NCBI RefSeq assembly: GCF_030272615.1
Contig: NC_081413.1
Coordinates: 24,242,501-24,306,500, forward strand
Direction: 5' to 3'
DNA from: Cryptomeria japonica
Lineage: Eukaryota; Streptophyta; Pinopsida; Cupressales; Cupressaceae
DNA: 64,000 nucleotides
Shown here: piece after piece, positions 10,571-22,479 of the stretch
Position numbering within the stretch: position 1 is the first letter of the stretch
Layout: every line of letters begins with the position of its first letter
The notes under the pieces: generated by a model
What the model saw: the letters and a program-made list of their open reading frames with translations, nothing else
Told to the model about the DNA's origin: nothing
The model's database searches: none
Position numbers and translations under genes: made by a program

Positions 10571-13500
10571 TTACAATTTAGTCATACCAAGTTTACCTCT
10601 AAAGTACTCCACTTTCAACTTAGCAAGAGGTTTGGTGAATATGTGGGCACTTTTCTCTTCAGTGGTGATGTAGGTCAATTTGATGACATCTCTGTCTACC
10701 ATATCTCTTATGTAATGGTATGGGATTTCTATATGCTTGGATCGATTATGAAAAAATGGATTTACAGAAAGTTTGATGCAACTTTGATTATCACAGTGAA
10801 TCACAATAGGGTTTAGGGGCTTCCCAAATAGTCCACCTAGCAATTTACTTAAGCATACTGTCTCACATGGTCCCATGGAGGCAGCCATATATTCGGCTTC
10901 AGTGGAACTCTGAGCAACTACTGACTGTTTTATGCTAAATCAGGATATCATAGATGATCCAAGACTAAAATAGCACCCCGTTGTACTTTTATGATCAATG
11001 GAACTTCCTGCCTAGTCGGAATCAGAATACCCTTGGAGTTGTATCTCAACATTTTTATACTTTAGGCCAAGTCCAATAGTGTCATGCAAGTATCTCAAAA
11101 TATGCTTAGCAGCCATTAGGTGAATCTTCTTAGGTTCGCACATGAAACGACTTAACACATTGGTAGCGTAACAAATATCAGGGTGAGTGTTTACTAGGTA
11201 CATAAGAGATCCAATAATTTGTCTATAGTATGTAGGATTTGTAGGTTCTGAATCTACTTCTTTACTTTTAAGCTTATGAAGATTTGTTTCCATTGGAATG
11301 GATAGAGGCTTACAATCTATCATACCAAATTTGGTCAGGATATCAGTGGTGTACTTTCCTTGATTTAGGAAAATATAATTCTCTTTTTGCCATACTTCTA
11401 GGCCCAGAAAATAGTGCAGTAGTCCTAGATCCTTCATATCAAATTCAGCCACAAGATCTTGTTTGCATTTTGCAATGAGGTGATCTTCTCCTATTATCAA
11501 CAAGTCATCAACATAGAGAACAAGTATTAACATGTCACCATCCGATATTTTGAAGTATATGTTAGAGTCTATTTTTGGAATATCCTAGTTTGGAGAGATA
11601 ACTATTTATCCTTCCGTACCATGCCCTGGGAGCTTGCTTAAGGCCGTAGAGCAATTTTTTTAGTCTACACACGTAGAGATTTCTATCATGTGTAGCAAAG
11701 CCTTCAGGTTGTTCTATATATACTTCTTCCTCAATAACACCATTAAAAAATATGGTCTTCACGTCCATTTGGTGTATCTTCCACCCTTTGGAAGCTGCAA
11801 TGGCAATGATGGTTCTTACAGAAGTATATCGGGCAACTGGAGCAAATGTCTCTTCATAATCAATTCCAGCCTTTTGAGAGAACCCCCTAGCAACAAATCT
11901 GGCTTTGTGTTTTTCAATACTACCATCTGGTGCATATTTGATTTTGAATAACCACTTTGATCAGACAACTGATTTGTCTTTTGGTCCAGGTATAATGTCC
12001 CAGACATCATTTTTTAAGATAGATTGGTATTCTTCAATCATTGCATCTTTCCAAGCTTGACATGTTAAAGCCTCTTCAACATTTGATGGTTCAGATTTTG
12101 TAAGTTCGGTCATCAGGGCAACATAGCATGATTGACTTCTTGTTTTCTTATTCTCTTTGAAGATTTCATCAGGTTGCACATTATTTTCTTCAATCATCTT
12201 TCTTGCCCATAGTGGTCTTTTCTTGTTGTTAGGATTTTCAGCATTCTCGAAATTAGGTGATTGAAGTTCATGATTTTCTATGCTATTCTCCCTCTGATTT
12301 TCAATTGTGGGATTTTCATCTAATTCTGCGGTTAGATCATCTTCTGCACTTAGAGATAGTTTATAAGTAGCATCTTCTTCAAATTTGATATCTCTACTGA
12401 TTTCAATGGATCTTCGTCCTAGAATATAGACTCTGTATCCTTTAGTAGTTTCACTATAGCCAACAAATATGCCTTTCTTCCCGAAGGGTTCTAGTTTGGT
12501 TCTCTTTTCTTTAGGAACGTGAATATACACGTGGCAACCAACGATTCTTAGATGGCTTAAATCTGGTTTATTTCCTGTAAAGGCTTCTTCAGGTGTTATA
12601 TTCTCTGGGATTGAATGAGGGCATCTATTTTGAATGTACACAACTGTATTTGAGGCTTCAACCCAAAATGAGATATGTAGATTTTGATCATGCATCATGG
12701 CTTTAGCAACTTCGATGATGTTCTGTTTTTTCTTTCTGCAACTCCATTTTGTTGAGGATTATAAGGTACAGTACACTCCCTCTTAATCCCAACAGAAATG
12801 CATAATTCTTTAAAATTTTCAGAGATATATTCACCCCCATTATCTGATCTTAGAGTCTTTATTTTCTTCCCAGTTTGATTTTCCACTAGAGCCTTAAATT
12901 CTTTAAATTTTAATAACACTTCATTTGATTCTTTGAGTTTTGTGAAATAGATCCAAGTTTTCTTAGAGTAATCATCAACAAATATCACGTAATACAAGAA
13001 TCCCCCTAGTGATGGTAATGACATTAGACCACACAAATTAGCGTGAACAAGTTCTAGTACAACTTTTGATTTGTGTTCACTTGAGGGAAATAACCCTTTT
13101 GAGTTCTTCCCTAGAGCACATCCTTTACAAGTTCCAACATGATCAGATTTTAGATTGGGTAATCCTGTGGTAATTTTTCCTATAGAAGGTAGGGCACTAA
13201 ATTGAAGATGTCCTAATCTTCTATGCCAAATTTCATTAGAGTTTGATACTTCATGATTTAGTGCTTGTTTTTGAGTATTACATAATTTGTATAAACTACC
13301 ATCTCTAGATCCTATAGGAATAGCATTCTTTATGTTAGAGTTTTTAGGACAGAGTAGAACTTTATCTTCATGGAAGGTGACACGATATCCTTGATTAGCT
13401 AGTCTTGAAATAGAGACCAGATTCCTTTTGATACCTGGTACAAAGAGAACATATTTCAATTGTAATGTAACTTCTGTTCTTAATTGAATTGAGCAGGTCC

Positions 13501-14473
13501 CAATTCCTTTCATTGGATAGGTAGAATTGTCTCCTATTGTAACTTCTTCAGTTGAGTGGCCTTCAAAGGTTTTGAATTGATCTCTAAAAAATGTTATGTG
13601 TCGAGATGCTCTATTGTCAATTATCCACATATGTTTGTTTGAGTTTAGTTCACTTGATAAGGCTAAGAAAAATAGAGGATTCTCTACTTCCTTGACTTCA
13701 GATATGGTTTCTTGAGCTTTCTTTCTTTTTGGGCAGAACCTGTGAATGTGTCCAAATTTATCACACTTGTAGCATTGAATCTTGGAGAAGTCTTCGCTTT
13801 TGTGATTATTTGCTCTCGTCCGTTTGAGATTCCTTTTCTTCCCTTTGTTTCTTGTGTTAGCATGTAGTGCTTGAATTTCTCCCCCTTTTTTTGGATCCAA
13901 TCCTCTTGTGATTAGTCGATATTCTTCTTGAGTACAATTATTCTTGAGTTGATCAAATTTTGGTAGTTTCGGATGAGTACTAATGCCTTGAATAAAGGAT
14001 TCCCAACTAGATGGTAATCCCTTAAGTGCTATTAGAGATAGCTCCACATCATCTATATTATTCCCAATAGTTGACAGTTGGTCTTTTAATTTTGAAATCT
14101 TCATGAAATAGGATGTGATTGTTTCTCCTTTGTTCATGTAGATATACATCAATTGTTGTTTTAAAGTGAGCAATCTGCTTGCATTATTTATTTCATATGA
14201 GTTTTGAATGGTCTTGAACATATTATAAGCTCTAGTTAGTTTTGAGATGGTTGGGAGAATGTGATCTTTAACATCATCAATTATGATTTTCTTAGCCTTG
14301 TTGTTGTGTCTTTTCCAGGTTGTTTTCTCTAGCTTGTCTTTGGGCATCTTAGTATCTTCTTCTATGTATGCATCTAGTTTGATTTCTTGAAGAATTGTTG
14401 TTATTCGAATTCTCCATGAGACGAAGTTGGATGCGCCTTCGAGTCTATCCTCCACTCTAACACTATTCACCAT
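10571..14473 (-). pseudogene. Copia gag-pol polyprotein, decayed
   Basis: Gag starts at 14473 and contains a zinc knuckle (CYKCDKFGHIHRFC, C-X2-C-X4-H-X4-C). The protease motif expected as DSG reads DNR (MWIIDNRASRH), removing the active site. The integrase keeps its HHCC zinc site and the later Asp (RSDNGGEY) and Glu (NGVAERKNRT), but the first catalytic Asp reads Asn (HANLCG). A one-base deletion near 12733 shifts the frame. Reverse transcriptase follows with DVKTIFFNG and YVDD (near 11510), interrupted by TGA at 11961 and a frameshift near 11576 in an A run. RNase H continues with TAG at 11012 and TGA near 10943, both in place of Trp, then AEYMAAS and IHCDNQSCI, ending at 10571. The stops and both lost catalytic residues fit G-to-A or C-to-T changes on the coding strand. 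Confidence 0.93.
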
Positions 14474-14556
14474 GATTGATTTTCCTTTGACTTTGAGTGC
14501 AAGTCTGAATTTTTTTAGAAAAGAGGTGTCAGTATTTTATTATTTCTCTACCAACG

Positions 14557-14570
14557 TGGCTCTGATACCA
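14557..14570 (-). promoter_or_regulatory. Primer binding site, initiator tRNA-Met type
   Basis: The plus strand reads tggctctgatacca, the complement of TGGTATCAGAGCCA, directly beside the 5' LTR of the minus-strand element. Confidence 0.9.
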
Positions 14571-14951
14571 TGTTAAGGAATTTAGATCAGAGATAGAGAA
14601 TACAATAGTCTGGTAATATGTAGCGATGATAGACTTTAATAAGATCACTGCAATGAGTATGTTTTACCTCCGATGTGTGTGTATATATATATATATATAA
14701 CTCTAACTATTAATCTTCTATGATAATATCGACAGCTTGTTGGTTCGTGAAAGTGCCACAGTTATTGGTTTCAGTTCACAGCAAGTGTTGATGCCTATAA
14801 ATAAAAGGATGAAGAGTCATGTCCACGTAGGGGCATGACTTCTACGTGGCTTATGCCACGTAGAGTCATGACCCTACAGAGACATGACCCTTCGTTCAAT
14901 GTCGTTATATATATTACTTGCTTCAATCCAAATGTAGCTATATCCTTAACA
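14571..14951 (-). repeat. 5' LTR of the minus-strand Copia element
   Basis: 381 bp, same ends as 9589-9959. The extra length is mainly an expanded TA run near 14685-14700. Confidence 0.93.
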
Positions 14952-14956
14952 ATTGT
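14952..14956. repeat. Target site duplication ATTGT, right copy
   Basis: Exact repeat of 9584-9588. Confidence 0.9.
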
Positions 14957-17900
14957 AATTACATTTTGTTAATTTATTATTATCAAATTGTTTTTATATC
15001 AATTAGAATTGTTAATGTTTTCTTTTTCTTTTCTTTATTTCATTTTTAAAAAGTCAAGATGTATGATTTTTAAGAATTATTTTTCTAGAATGTAATTGGC
15101 TAATTTTTTTTGTATGCACAAATCCACTATGTAAATGTAAGATAATTTTTGAGGTCATGTTATGAAAATATATAGTATTTTTAAATTTTACCAATTATTT
15201 AAGATGAGTAATCTTTCTTTTAAAATTAATTGCCACTATCCAATAAAAAAGAATGGAACATTCACTATATTTAAGTTAATATGCTTGTATTTTTCACTAG
15301 ACTACTTTCTAGTATTTTTTTTGTCTCTTATATCTTATAAGTTTCCATTATACTAAATTTAAAATGATATAATATAATATAATCATAATTAACTATAATT
15401 TAATATAATATATTTTTAATACTATTTTAGTTAAGATTTAGGGTTATAATCATGCAATTTCATAATATAAAAAATTGATAATATAATAATTTAAATTATA
15501 TAATAATATAATATTTAGATCAGCAATATTTTAGTTATTGTTATATTATTTAAAATTACTTATTTTAGTTAGGTTAGGATTATACTCATTTAAATTAATA
15601 CTCTATCTTACAAGTGGAATGGAATTAGATAATATTACAATATATCTTATCATTTCTAATACAATCTGATTTTTCAAAATCAAAATTAAAATCAAATTGC
15701 TATACATATAATTTTAACCTACAGTGTATATAATTCTAGTCACATTTATAATTTAAATCACACCAAATTTCTATACATATAATTTTAAACTATAGTGTAT
15801 AATTTTGAGTTACAATTATAATTTAAATCACATCCCCAAATTAAGGAACAAAATAGAGGATTATTTATTGTAGTACTACATCATATAGTATTTGAGAAAA
15901 TGTTTTAGATGTTGAAATCTCACTACCTCATCTCAACATCTAGAGGTACATCCATTAACATAATTAATTTCACATTAATTAATCTTCTTTTATTGAAATA
16001 AAATTTAATAAATAATCTTTATTATTTAATTAATCATTTTCTTAAAAATTGTCCAAAACAATTAAATAAATTCATTATAAACAATTAATTTAGTAAGTCA
16101 TCATAAATCAAGAAAAATAAACCAATCAATTAATTGTTTGAGAAATAAATAAATAAATTCATCTAATCAATAAACTAAATTTAACTAATAATAGTCACCA
16201 CTCCACCTATCTTTATCCATATCCTTGAAATCCTATAAATTGAGATTGAATGCTTCATTTTCATCAATAAAATGGAGCCCTTGCTATGTGGTGTAGCCCT
16301 TTGGTTGTCAATCAAATTATTGATTTTTTTACCTATGCATTGGTTCTAGGTTGTTATGTTGGATGCATAGTGATGTTTTATGAAATATGTTGGTTCCTCC
16401 CACTGATTCCCTAAAATTCTCGAAAGGTTAGCAATGTATCATGATGAAGAACTTTAGGCAATTAGCCAACAAACAACAAATTCAATTCCCTATGCACTTT
16501 AGGCTCTACTAACATAGGTAGGTGTTCCTTTCAATAGTATAAAAGATGGTGTACTATTTTCAAATGGATATTATCATAGTAAATAAATTCTCATACCTTA
16601 TGAAAAGGATTTAAAATATTAGACACAAAAGTGATTGATTTCAATGTATTCTCTTAGATCCAAGCATGAGAACATACAATAATTAAGAATGAATTAAAAA
16701 TTGAATTGAAATTAATCTTTCTTAAGATTGTTTTGGGTTTGAGTAGACTTATTTTCTCAGATTGGTGCCCTTGTAGGCTATCAAGTCATTTGGCTTTGCA
16801 ACCTCCTTTCACAAAATTTTGACATAACTTCAATGGGCTATTAAAAAACAATATTGCATTCTAAAATGTTTCCTACAAATGACTTTTAAAACAATTCTAC
16901 TTAGTAATCCATATGCAACATGACAATTTTTATTATTTAAATAAAAGTAATAAATCTATTCATTGAACAAAATTAGTAAATGTCAAGTTGCAAATTACAC
17001 CTAGTGCGTTTATGACACTTACACATTGATCCTAGTGAATTTATGATGAAATTAATGATTTGGCTTTTATGATTCCGACTCAATGAATTTCAAAGATGAA
17101 GTGTTAGAAACTTATGGCTCAAATTTGGGATCAATTTGGCTAGATGAAAGCATGGTGCACAAATGTTCCAGAAATTTTCAAGATTCAAATGGGTTATTTT
17201 GCATCAGAACCATTTTGATGTGTGTCCCTTCACACAAATGCCTCCAGATTGACTCTTCTTGCCCATTCCAAGCAACAAAACCCACTTTTCTCCCTTATTT
17301 TCATATTTTGGCTACATGATCTCTTGCTCTCTCACTTTCTCTCTTACAGTGAAGCACTAACAAAATATAGCTACACTCTTGTAGCAACCAAAAATTCTCT
17401 CACTTTGCAATTACATTAAATATCTCAAAGGAGAATCCATCATTGTGTAATGCTCTCTTTCCTTTTATCTCATTGAATTTGATAATCTTGTTTCTAAATA
17501 TCTAGGTATATTTATTAAATCTATTTTCATTTAATCAAATATTGTTTAATATTTAGTAATAGGGGTTTTCCTCCATTAAATGGGGTTTGTTTCTACTACG
17601 TAATCTATTTTTATTCAATTTATCTATCTAGCTATTCATGAAGGTGGAAGCATCAAAATGGGGGTTTGACTAAGGCAAACCCCTATATAGTCCCAACAAT
17701 TTTCCCTATCTTAGTGTGTGTAGGTGACGAATAGGTCCAAGGAACATGACGATATTTTTGGTGCTTATTCTAGAGTTCTTAACCTCTATTTATAAAGACA
17801 ACAACATGTCATGTGGATGTCCTCATGGTGTGCTAGCATCTGAGGTTGACAATTTTTTAGCTTAGGGGTAAACATTTTATATTATATGCTTTGTATTTTT

Positions 17901-18350
17901 GTTATCATAATATTTTTAGCTTATCATAAGTTCTAGATATTTGATATTTCTGGTTCATAAGCATAGTTTAGAATAGTTAGATTTCCATTTTTAGATTGTT
18001 CTTCGTAGTTCTTCCTAGTTCACTAGAGTGCTAGTTAAGTGAGGTAGTTGAATGCTCTTTTCTCTTTGAGACCTCTTCATCTTCAGGGTAGCAAATGCCC
18101 TCCTCTATATTTTGGTGAACCCAACGTGAATGCCATCTATCAAATCTCTTTATTCAAGGTATTGATGTATTCTATAAGGCATTCTTGAAGGATGACTTTG
18201 ATATGTTGGATGATGCCCTAGATGATTTCCTAGAGGTGTCTCCTTTTGCTTGTAAAGTCCATTACACATGACTTGCATCTAGATTCTTCTGTGAAGGATG
18301 AAATTCTATGAATATTAATGTTAGCCTTAATTTATAAATTGAAAGAGTCT
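14957..18350. other. AT-rich filler, no gene seen
   Basis: 14957-16200 is very AT-rich with repeated ataatataat-type words and no coding signal. 16200-16300 has a TATA-like word (cctataaatt) and aataaa signals that could be the remains of an LTR. Near 18115 the phrase ttggtgaacccaacgtga looks like the junction after a Gypsy-type LTR, but I cannot find a matching second LTR. I call nothing here. Confidence 0.4.
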
Positions 18351-18354
18351 CTTT

Positions 18355-19320
18355 AACTTTTAAAGCATTCACTATGGACTTGGAAAAAAATGTTTGATAG
18401 GTATGTCATGGGAATTGGGATAGATCATAGCAAAGATAGTCTTATTTCAATTTGAAAGGTGGAAAATTTTCAATGTTGTATGTAGATGACATGTTATTAA
18501 TGGGTAACAATATGACGATAATTAAAGCCTCATTTATCTTCACAGTTTGACATGAAATATATTGGTGTTGCTTAATTTATTTTGGACATGAAAAAATAAA
18601 AAATAAAAAATAAAATATCCAAATAGAAAATTGTACTTATATCGAAAGAAATATATAGTGATTTTGTAGATATTTGTTGTGATTTTGTAGATATTTGTGA
18701 TACACCATTCTAAACTTGTAAGTACTGCATTTCTTATTTATAAATAAAAACTACTAAATAGTATCCCAAATCAAAAGAAGACGTTGAGGAAATGCATCAA
18801 GTTCATTGCGCTAGTAATATTGGTAGCCTCATGTATGCAATGGTTTGTACTAGACCTGATGTTGCACATGCAAAAAGAGTTGTGAGTAGATACATGTTAA
18901 AAACCAAGTAAAGGATATTGGACTAATGTGAAAAAGATTTCTAGATACCTATGGAAGCTTAGATTATGTAATTGGTTATAAAAAATGAATAGATAAAATT
19001 GAATTTTTAAGTTGCAAGAATTTGTAAAGTTTGATTGGTCTAAATTTGTTGATTAGTAAAGATCTATTGGTGGATATGTATTCAATCTTTTTAGAGGAGT
19101 ATGAAGCTAGATTATTTAAAAAAAAAGTAGTGGTTACATTATCTACAACAAAGATAGAATACAGGGTGTTAAGCAATGTGACTACAAAAATTGTGTTCAA
19201 GAGTTGATTTGATATAGATGATGATAACTATTCACATTGAAGAATCCCACTTATCATGCTTGTTCAAATTAAAGCATAGAATAATTTAATAAGAGAAATG
19301 GTAGAAATTAAATGCGTAAT
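18355..19320 (+). pseudogene. Fossil Copia reverse transcriptase and RNase H
   Basis: Pieces in several frames, in the right order, match Copia pol: a segment like the region after the ...QAPRxW motif (WKKMFDRYVMGIG, near 18375), LYVDDMLLMG with the YVDD active site (18479-18490), GSLMYAMVCTRPDVAHA with RVVSRYM (near 18820-18895), and LSTTKIEYRVLSN (near 19140), the RNase H motif usually ending in AEY. Many stops, frameshifts and an AT-rich insertion near 18590-18720 show great age. No LTRs are detectable. Gag, protease and integrase are not recognisable upstream. Confidence 0.8.
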
Positions 19321-19844
19321 ATTAAAAAAAACGATATAAAAAATAATGCTATTGATTTAAGAACTAAAATTATAACTACTTAAATTTTTTCGAAAGAAAT
19401 CGATACACACTTAAGAATATGAGCTTCATAAAAATTATCTAACAAGCAAAAGAATGTTAGATAAAAAAGTAAAGTATGAATCTTGCAAACTTTTGTGTCT
19501 CATGTGTAGATCTTCCTTCGTTCGCGCCCTTTCATTCGCACATTTGAATATAACCATATATTTTGCAACGAGCATATATGAAGATGTTTTGCCGAGATCC
19601 TCAAGAGTCAACATATTAATAAAAGTCGAAGATACAAGACACTTCTGAATTCTTTTCTTTTCCACCCGTTGGCTTAAATTTGATGTGCGTATGGCCTTTT
19701 TAAGTCATTTTGGCTGTACAATATTAGGAAGACTGTAACATTCCAAACAACAGATTTCAGATAGACTATAAAAAAAAAGAGAGCATGAATTAATATTTCA
19801 GATAGACCATTTATGTAAACATAAGAGCAATTAGGTATATTAAG
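19321..19844. other. Short AT-rich spacer, nothing assigned
   Basis: Overlapping open frames on both strands (19435-19665) are most likely chance; I see no motif. Confidence 0.4.
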
Positions 19845-19949
19845 GAGTAAACAAGCTTAGCCAATGCAACATATTGGCCTCTAGGTAATCTTGACAAATG
19901 TGTGAATCAAGATAATATGAAAAGTAGGTTCATGTCCCTGAGAATGTCC

Positions 19950-20280
19950 ATATGTCATAGAAATGGAATGATTGATTTGTATCTCATAAAAATTATATCG
20001 ATAAATGATTGATTTATGTCAGATTTTCTGTTATAGATCTTGATTAAGAGGCTAGCAATCTAGTTAATTTTATCTTTGCCAAATAAATAGTGCATCTTGT
20101 CAACCTTCAAACTATTTTTCGTATGGACATTCTTATAGGCTACACATTTCATAACAAAATGCCGCTCTGTTTCCACTACACCCTTATTGTAGAATATACA
20201 AGTTCACTCTTCTCAGAACTTCTTTAGGTATCTTCCACCTATCGATCTCACACCTAAGATAATGTAATCCATCCCGCCTC
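19950..20280 (-). pseudogene. Possible LINE ORF2 C-terminal fragment
   Basis: Read on the minus strand, broken frames give GVVETERHFVMKCVAYKN followed by a stretch like VDKMHYLFGKDKIN. This resembles the Cys/His-rich region after the reverse transcriptase of non-LTR elements, where a short 'xxETExHFxxxC' motif is common. Frameshifts and stops are frequent. It is absent from copy 2 of the duplicated segment. I am not sure of the family. Confidence 0.35.
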
Positions 20281-21311
20281 AACTATACAAGAAAACATTA
20301 AAAAAATAGATTCATGTCCATGAAAATATACATATTTAGAAAATTAGACAATGAAAACACATACTAGATTTTTGAAAAGAATGTAAAGAAAACAAGATAA
20401 ATATTTTCTCTAAACTTAGTAGTCAATATACATACTTACAATTAACCAAAAGAATGACTTTTAACATGAAAAGGAACATCTGAAGTACCATCTTTGTCAT
20501 TATGTAATGAGTGTAAATAAGACTTTGTTCTCTTCCAGAAGCTGAAAATGTCTTTTATCCATATGAGGCGTGCCGACATAAAACGCATACCAAGGGCATT
20601 AACGATCTTTCTACTTAACCTAATGACACCAAATCACCGTAACAGTGTATATTTTCTTTAATGATCAATCACTTTTGGGTGTGAATCCCTAATTGGAAAC
20701 AGCATGTAAGAATTCTTTCCAGTTTTCTTAATATGTCTATGAAATCATTTAACAGAAACAAGAAAAAATTAACTTACACTGTCACTCCTTTCACTTACCA
20801 TTTATATTGGAGGCTACTGCATGGGTATATACTGCAATTATTGTTGTATTCTATTTAAAAAATATTCATAAACTACTACTCTTAAATTTAAATTTGTAGA
20901 CGATTTTATGATCTACATGTATGCCAGAGCTCTATTGACAGCCTTTTAAAGGTCTAAATAACAGTGACATAATGCCTTGGTTCTCTGTTATAACACCTAT
21001 GCTCCATCGCCTTGCACATCTGCCGAAAAGAAACTTCCATGAAAGAGAAGAAATGAACATTCTGTTCTCTATCAACATGTAGAAAACTTTCATTAGGATT
21101 TAATAGAACTCTTAGAAATGAGAAAAATAAAACATATATTGTATAAACCAAAACCATCTGCTATGTGTGCTAGTTCATTCTAAACAATCTGTGTTGGTTA
21201 TGCACAGTTCAAACGTTGCATTTGCTTAGATCCAGTAAAAGATATACAGATCATTCAAAATCATCTTAATTCAGAAAAACCTAAACATTTTGCAGACCAC
21301 TTTCAGATGCA

Positions 21312-21385
21312 CGCAGCTTGGCACGGTGCAATTGCATTTATATAAACTACTGATAAACATGCTCATTGCATCGTGCCAAACTGCG
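21312..21385 (-). ncRNA. Candidate microRNA precursor hairpin
   Basis: 21312-21332 pairs with 21365-21385: 5 pairs, one C/A mismatch, then 15 consecutive pairs including one G:U, a 1x2 internal loop and 4 more pairs, closing a loop of about 20 bases. On the minus strand the 5' arm contains TTTGGCACGATGCAATGAGC and the 3' arm TGCAATTGCACCGTGCCAAG. The long near-perfect stem and short loop fit plant precursors. The 3' arm shares 13 of 16 positions with the miR171 core as I recall it (including CCGUGCCAA), but the 5' part of that core differs, so targets need not be shared. A TATA box lies upstream on the minus strand at the right distance. It could instead be a chance or MITE-derived hairpin; small-RNA data are lacking. 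Confidence 0.5.
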
Positions 21386-21455
21386 GCTTCTCAAAGGAAT
21401 GAGCACTTTTTCTCTTAATCTCCGCTGCAATGCTTGAATTAGATGGTTTCATGGG

Positions 21456-21464
21456 TATTTATAG
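21456..21464 (-). promoter_or_regulatory. TATA box for the candidate microRNA transcript
   Basis: On the minus strand this reads CTATAAATA, a strong plant TATA box. A start about 30 bases downstream (near 21425-21430) would place the hairpin about 40 bases into the transcript, as in many plant MIR genes. Farther upstream are TGGGTCCCCC and CATGCA elements, which resemble TCP and RY sites but are short enough to be chance. Confidence 0.45.
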
Positions 21465-22479
21465 GAAGCCAAAAGCATTAAAAAGTCTGTGAAGGGATTA
21501 GCCTCATAGCAATGGGGGACCCATGCATTGCGTGGCGGGCCACAGCACTCAAAGTTAAATACCATTCTCAGCGCACATCTTTTTCCAGATTATTTATTCA
21601 ATAAGAGCTCATCACAGGCTATAATAACAATGGATTTTCTTGGATTTCTCCTGAAACTTTTTCAATATATGAATTATGCAACCCCATGCAAGCCATTGTT
21701 TACGGTAAAAAAATATGCCGTCATTTGGTCTATGTAATTTATTTATATATTAATATTGAATTATTGCGGAGCGTAAATTTATTTCCACGAGAGGAAAGAC
21801 TCGTGCTTTCCCACAATCCCTATTTGAAAATTTGTGCGCAGTAAGGACATTTTCAAGTGGATGAAAAAATTAAATTAATAACATTCTGTATTATGTTTGG
21901 TTCTCCATGTCGGCAAGCCACAGTTGTTGGGGAGCTGTCATTCAGAGGGATGAGGTAAAAAAACAGTGGGCATCCCATTTAGCTCTTTTGTTTTGCTATT
22001 CAAGACAGTGGATGTTAATTCAGAGGACTAGTTGTCGCCAATAGAAAAAGTAAATATCGATTGATGGAATGCTTTTTCAGTTTTAAAAGGAAGATTAATT
22101 CCGCTTATGAGAAGGCTTATTGATTTGACATCTGTATGCAGTTTTGTGATATTTTCATTAGATATTGTTTTCTGCTACTGCAACATATATGATTATTTTT
22201 TTAGTGTTTTTGAAAATGGATAAAATCATGTGAATAAAGAAGTCTGAAAATATTACACATGGATTTTTATCTAAGAAGGTTTAGCATCAAACTTCCATCA
22301 CAAAGAATCAAGAGAAAATTAAAAGCATACAAATTAAGTATAATAGTATAGAAATAGTAACAATTACCAATTTATATCAATTTGAAGAAGCTTAAGTATC
22401 TGTGAAGATTGATTTAAGGATAGGGGCTCCGAAGGTTCTAAAATATTCTATCTAAGATTAGATTAAGAAGTTCATTTGA

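Larger units (their letters stand above)
9589..14951 (-). mobile_element. Full-length but dead Ty1/Copia retrotransposon
   Basis: The element is complete: LTRs of 371 and 381 bp with TGTTAAGGA...TCCTTAACA ends, a tRNA-Met primer binding site, a polypurine tract, a gag-pol reading frame in the Copia order (Gag, protease, integrase, reverse transcriptase, RNase H) and a perfect 5-bp target duplication. It is on the minus strand, so the 5' LTR is at 14571-14951. LTRs differ by about 22 substitutions in 370 aligned bases (about 6%) plus a TA-repeat length change. The coding frame has two frameshifts and three stops and has lost key catalytic residues, so the copy cannot move itself. Confidence 0.95.

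Noticed and set aside
18110-18140. Gypsy-type LTR/primer-site junction
   Set aside because: The phrase is suggestive, but no LTR pair, Gag or pol of that type is nearby.
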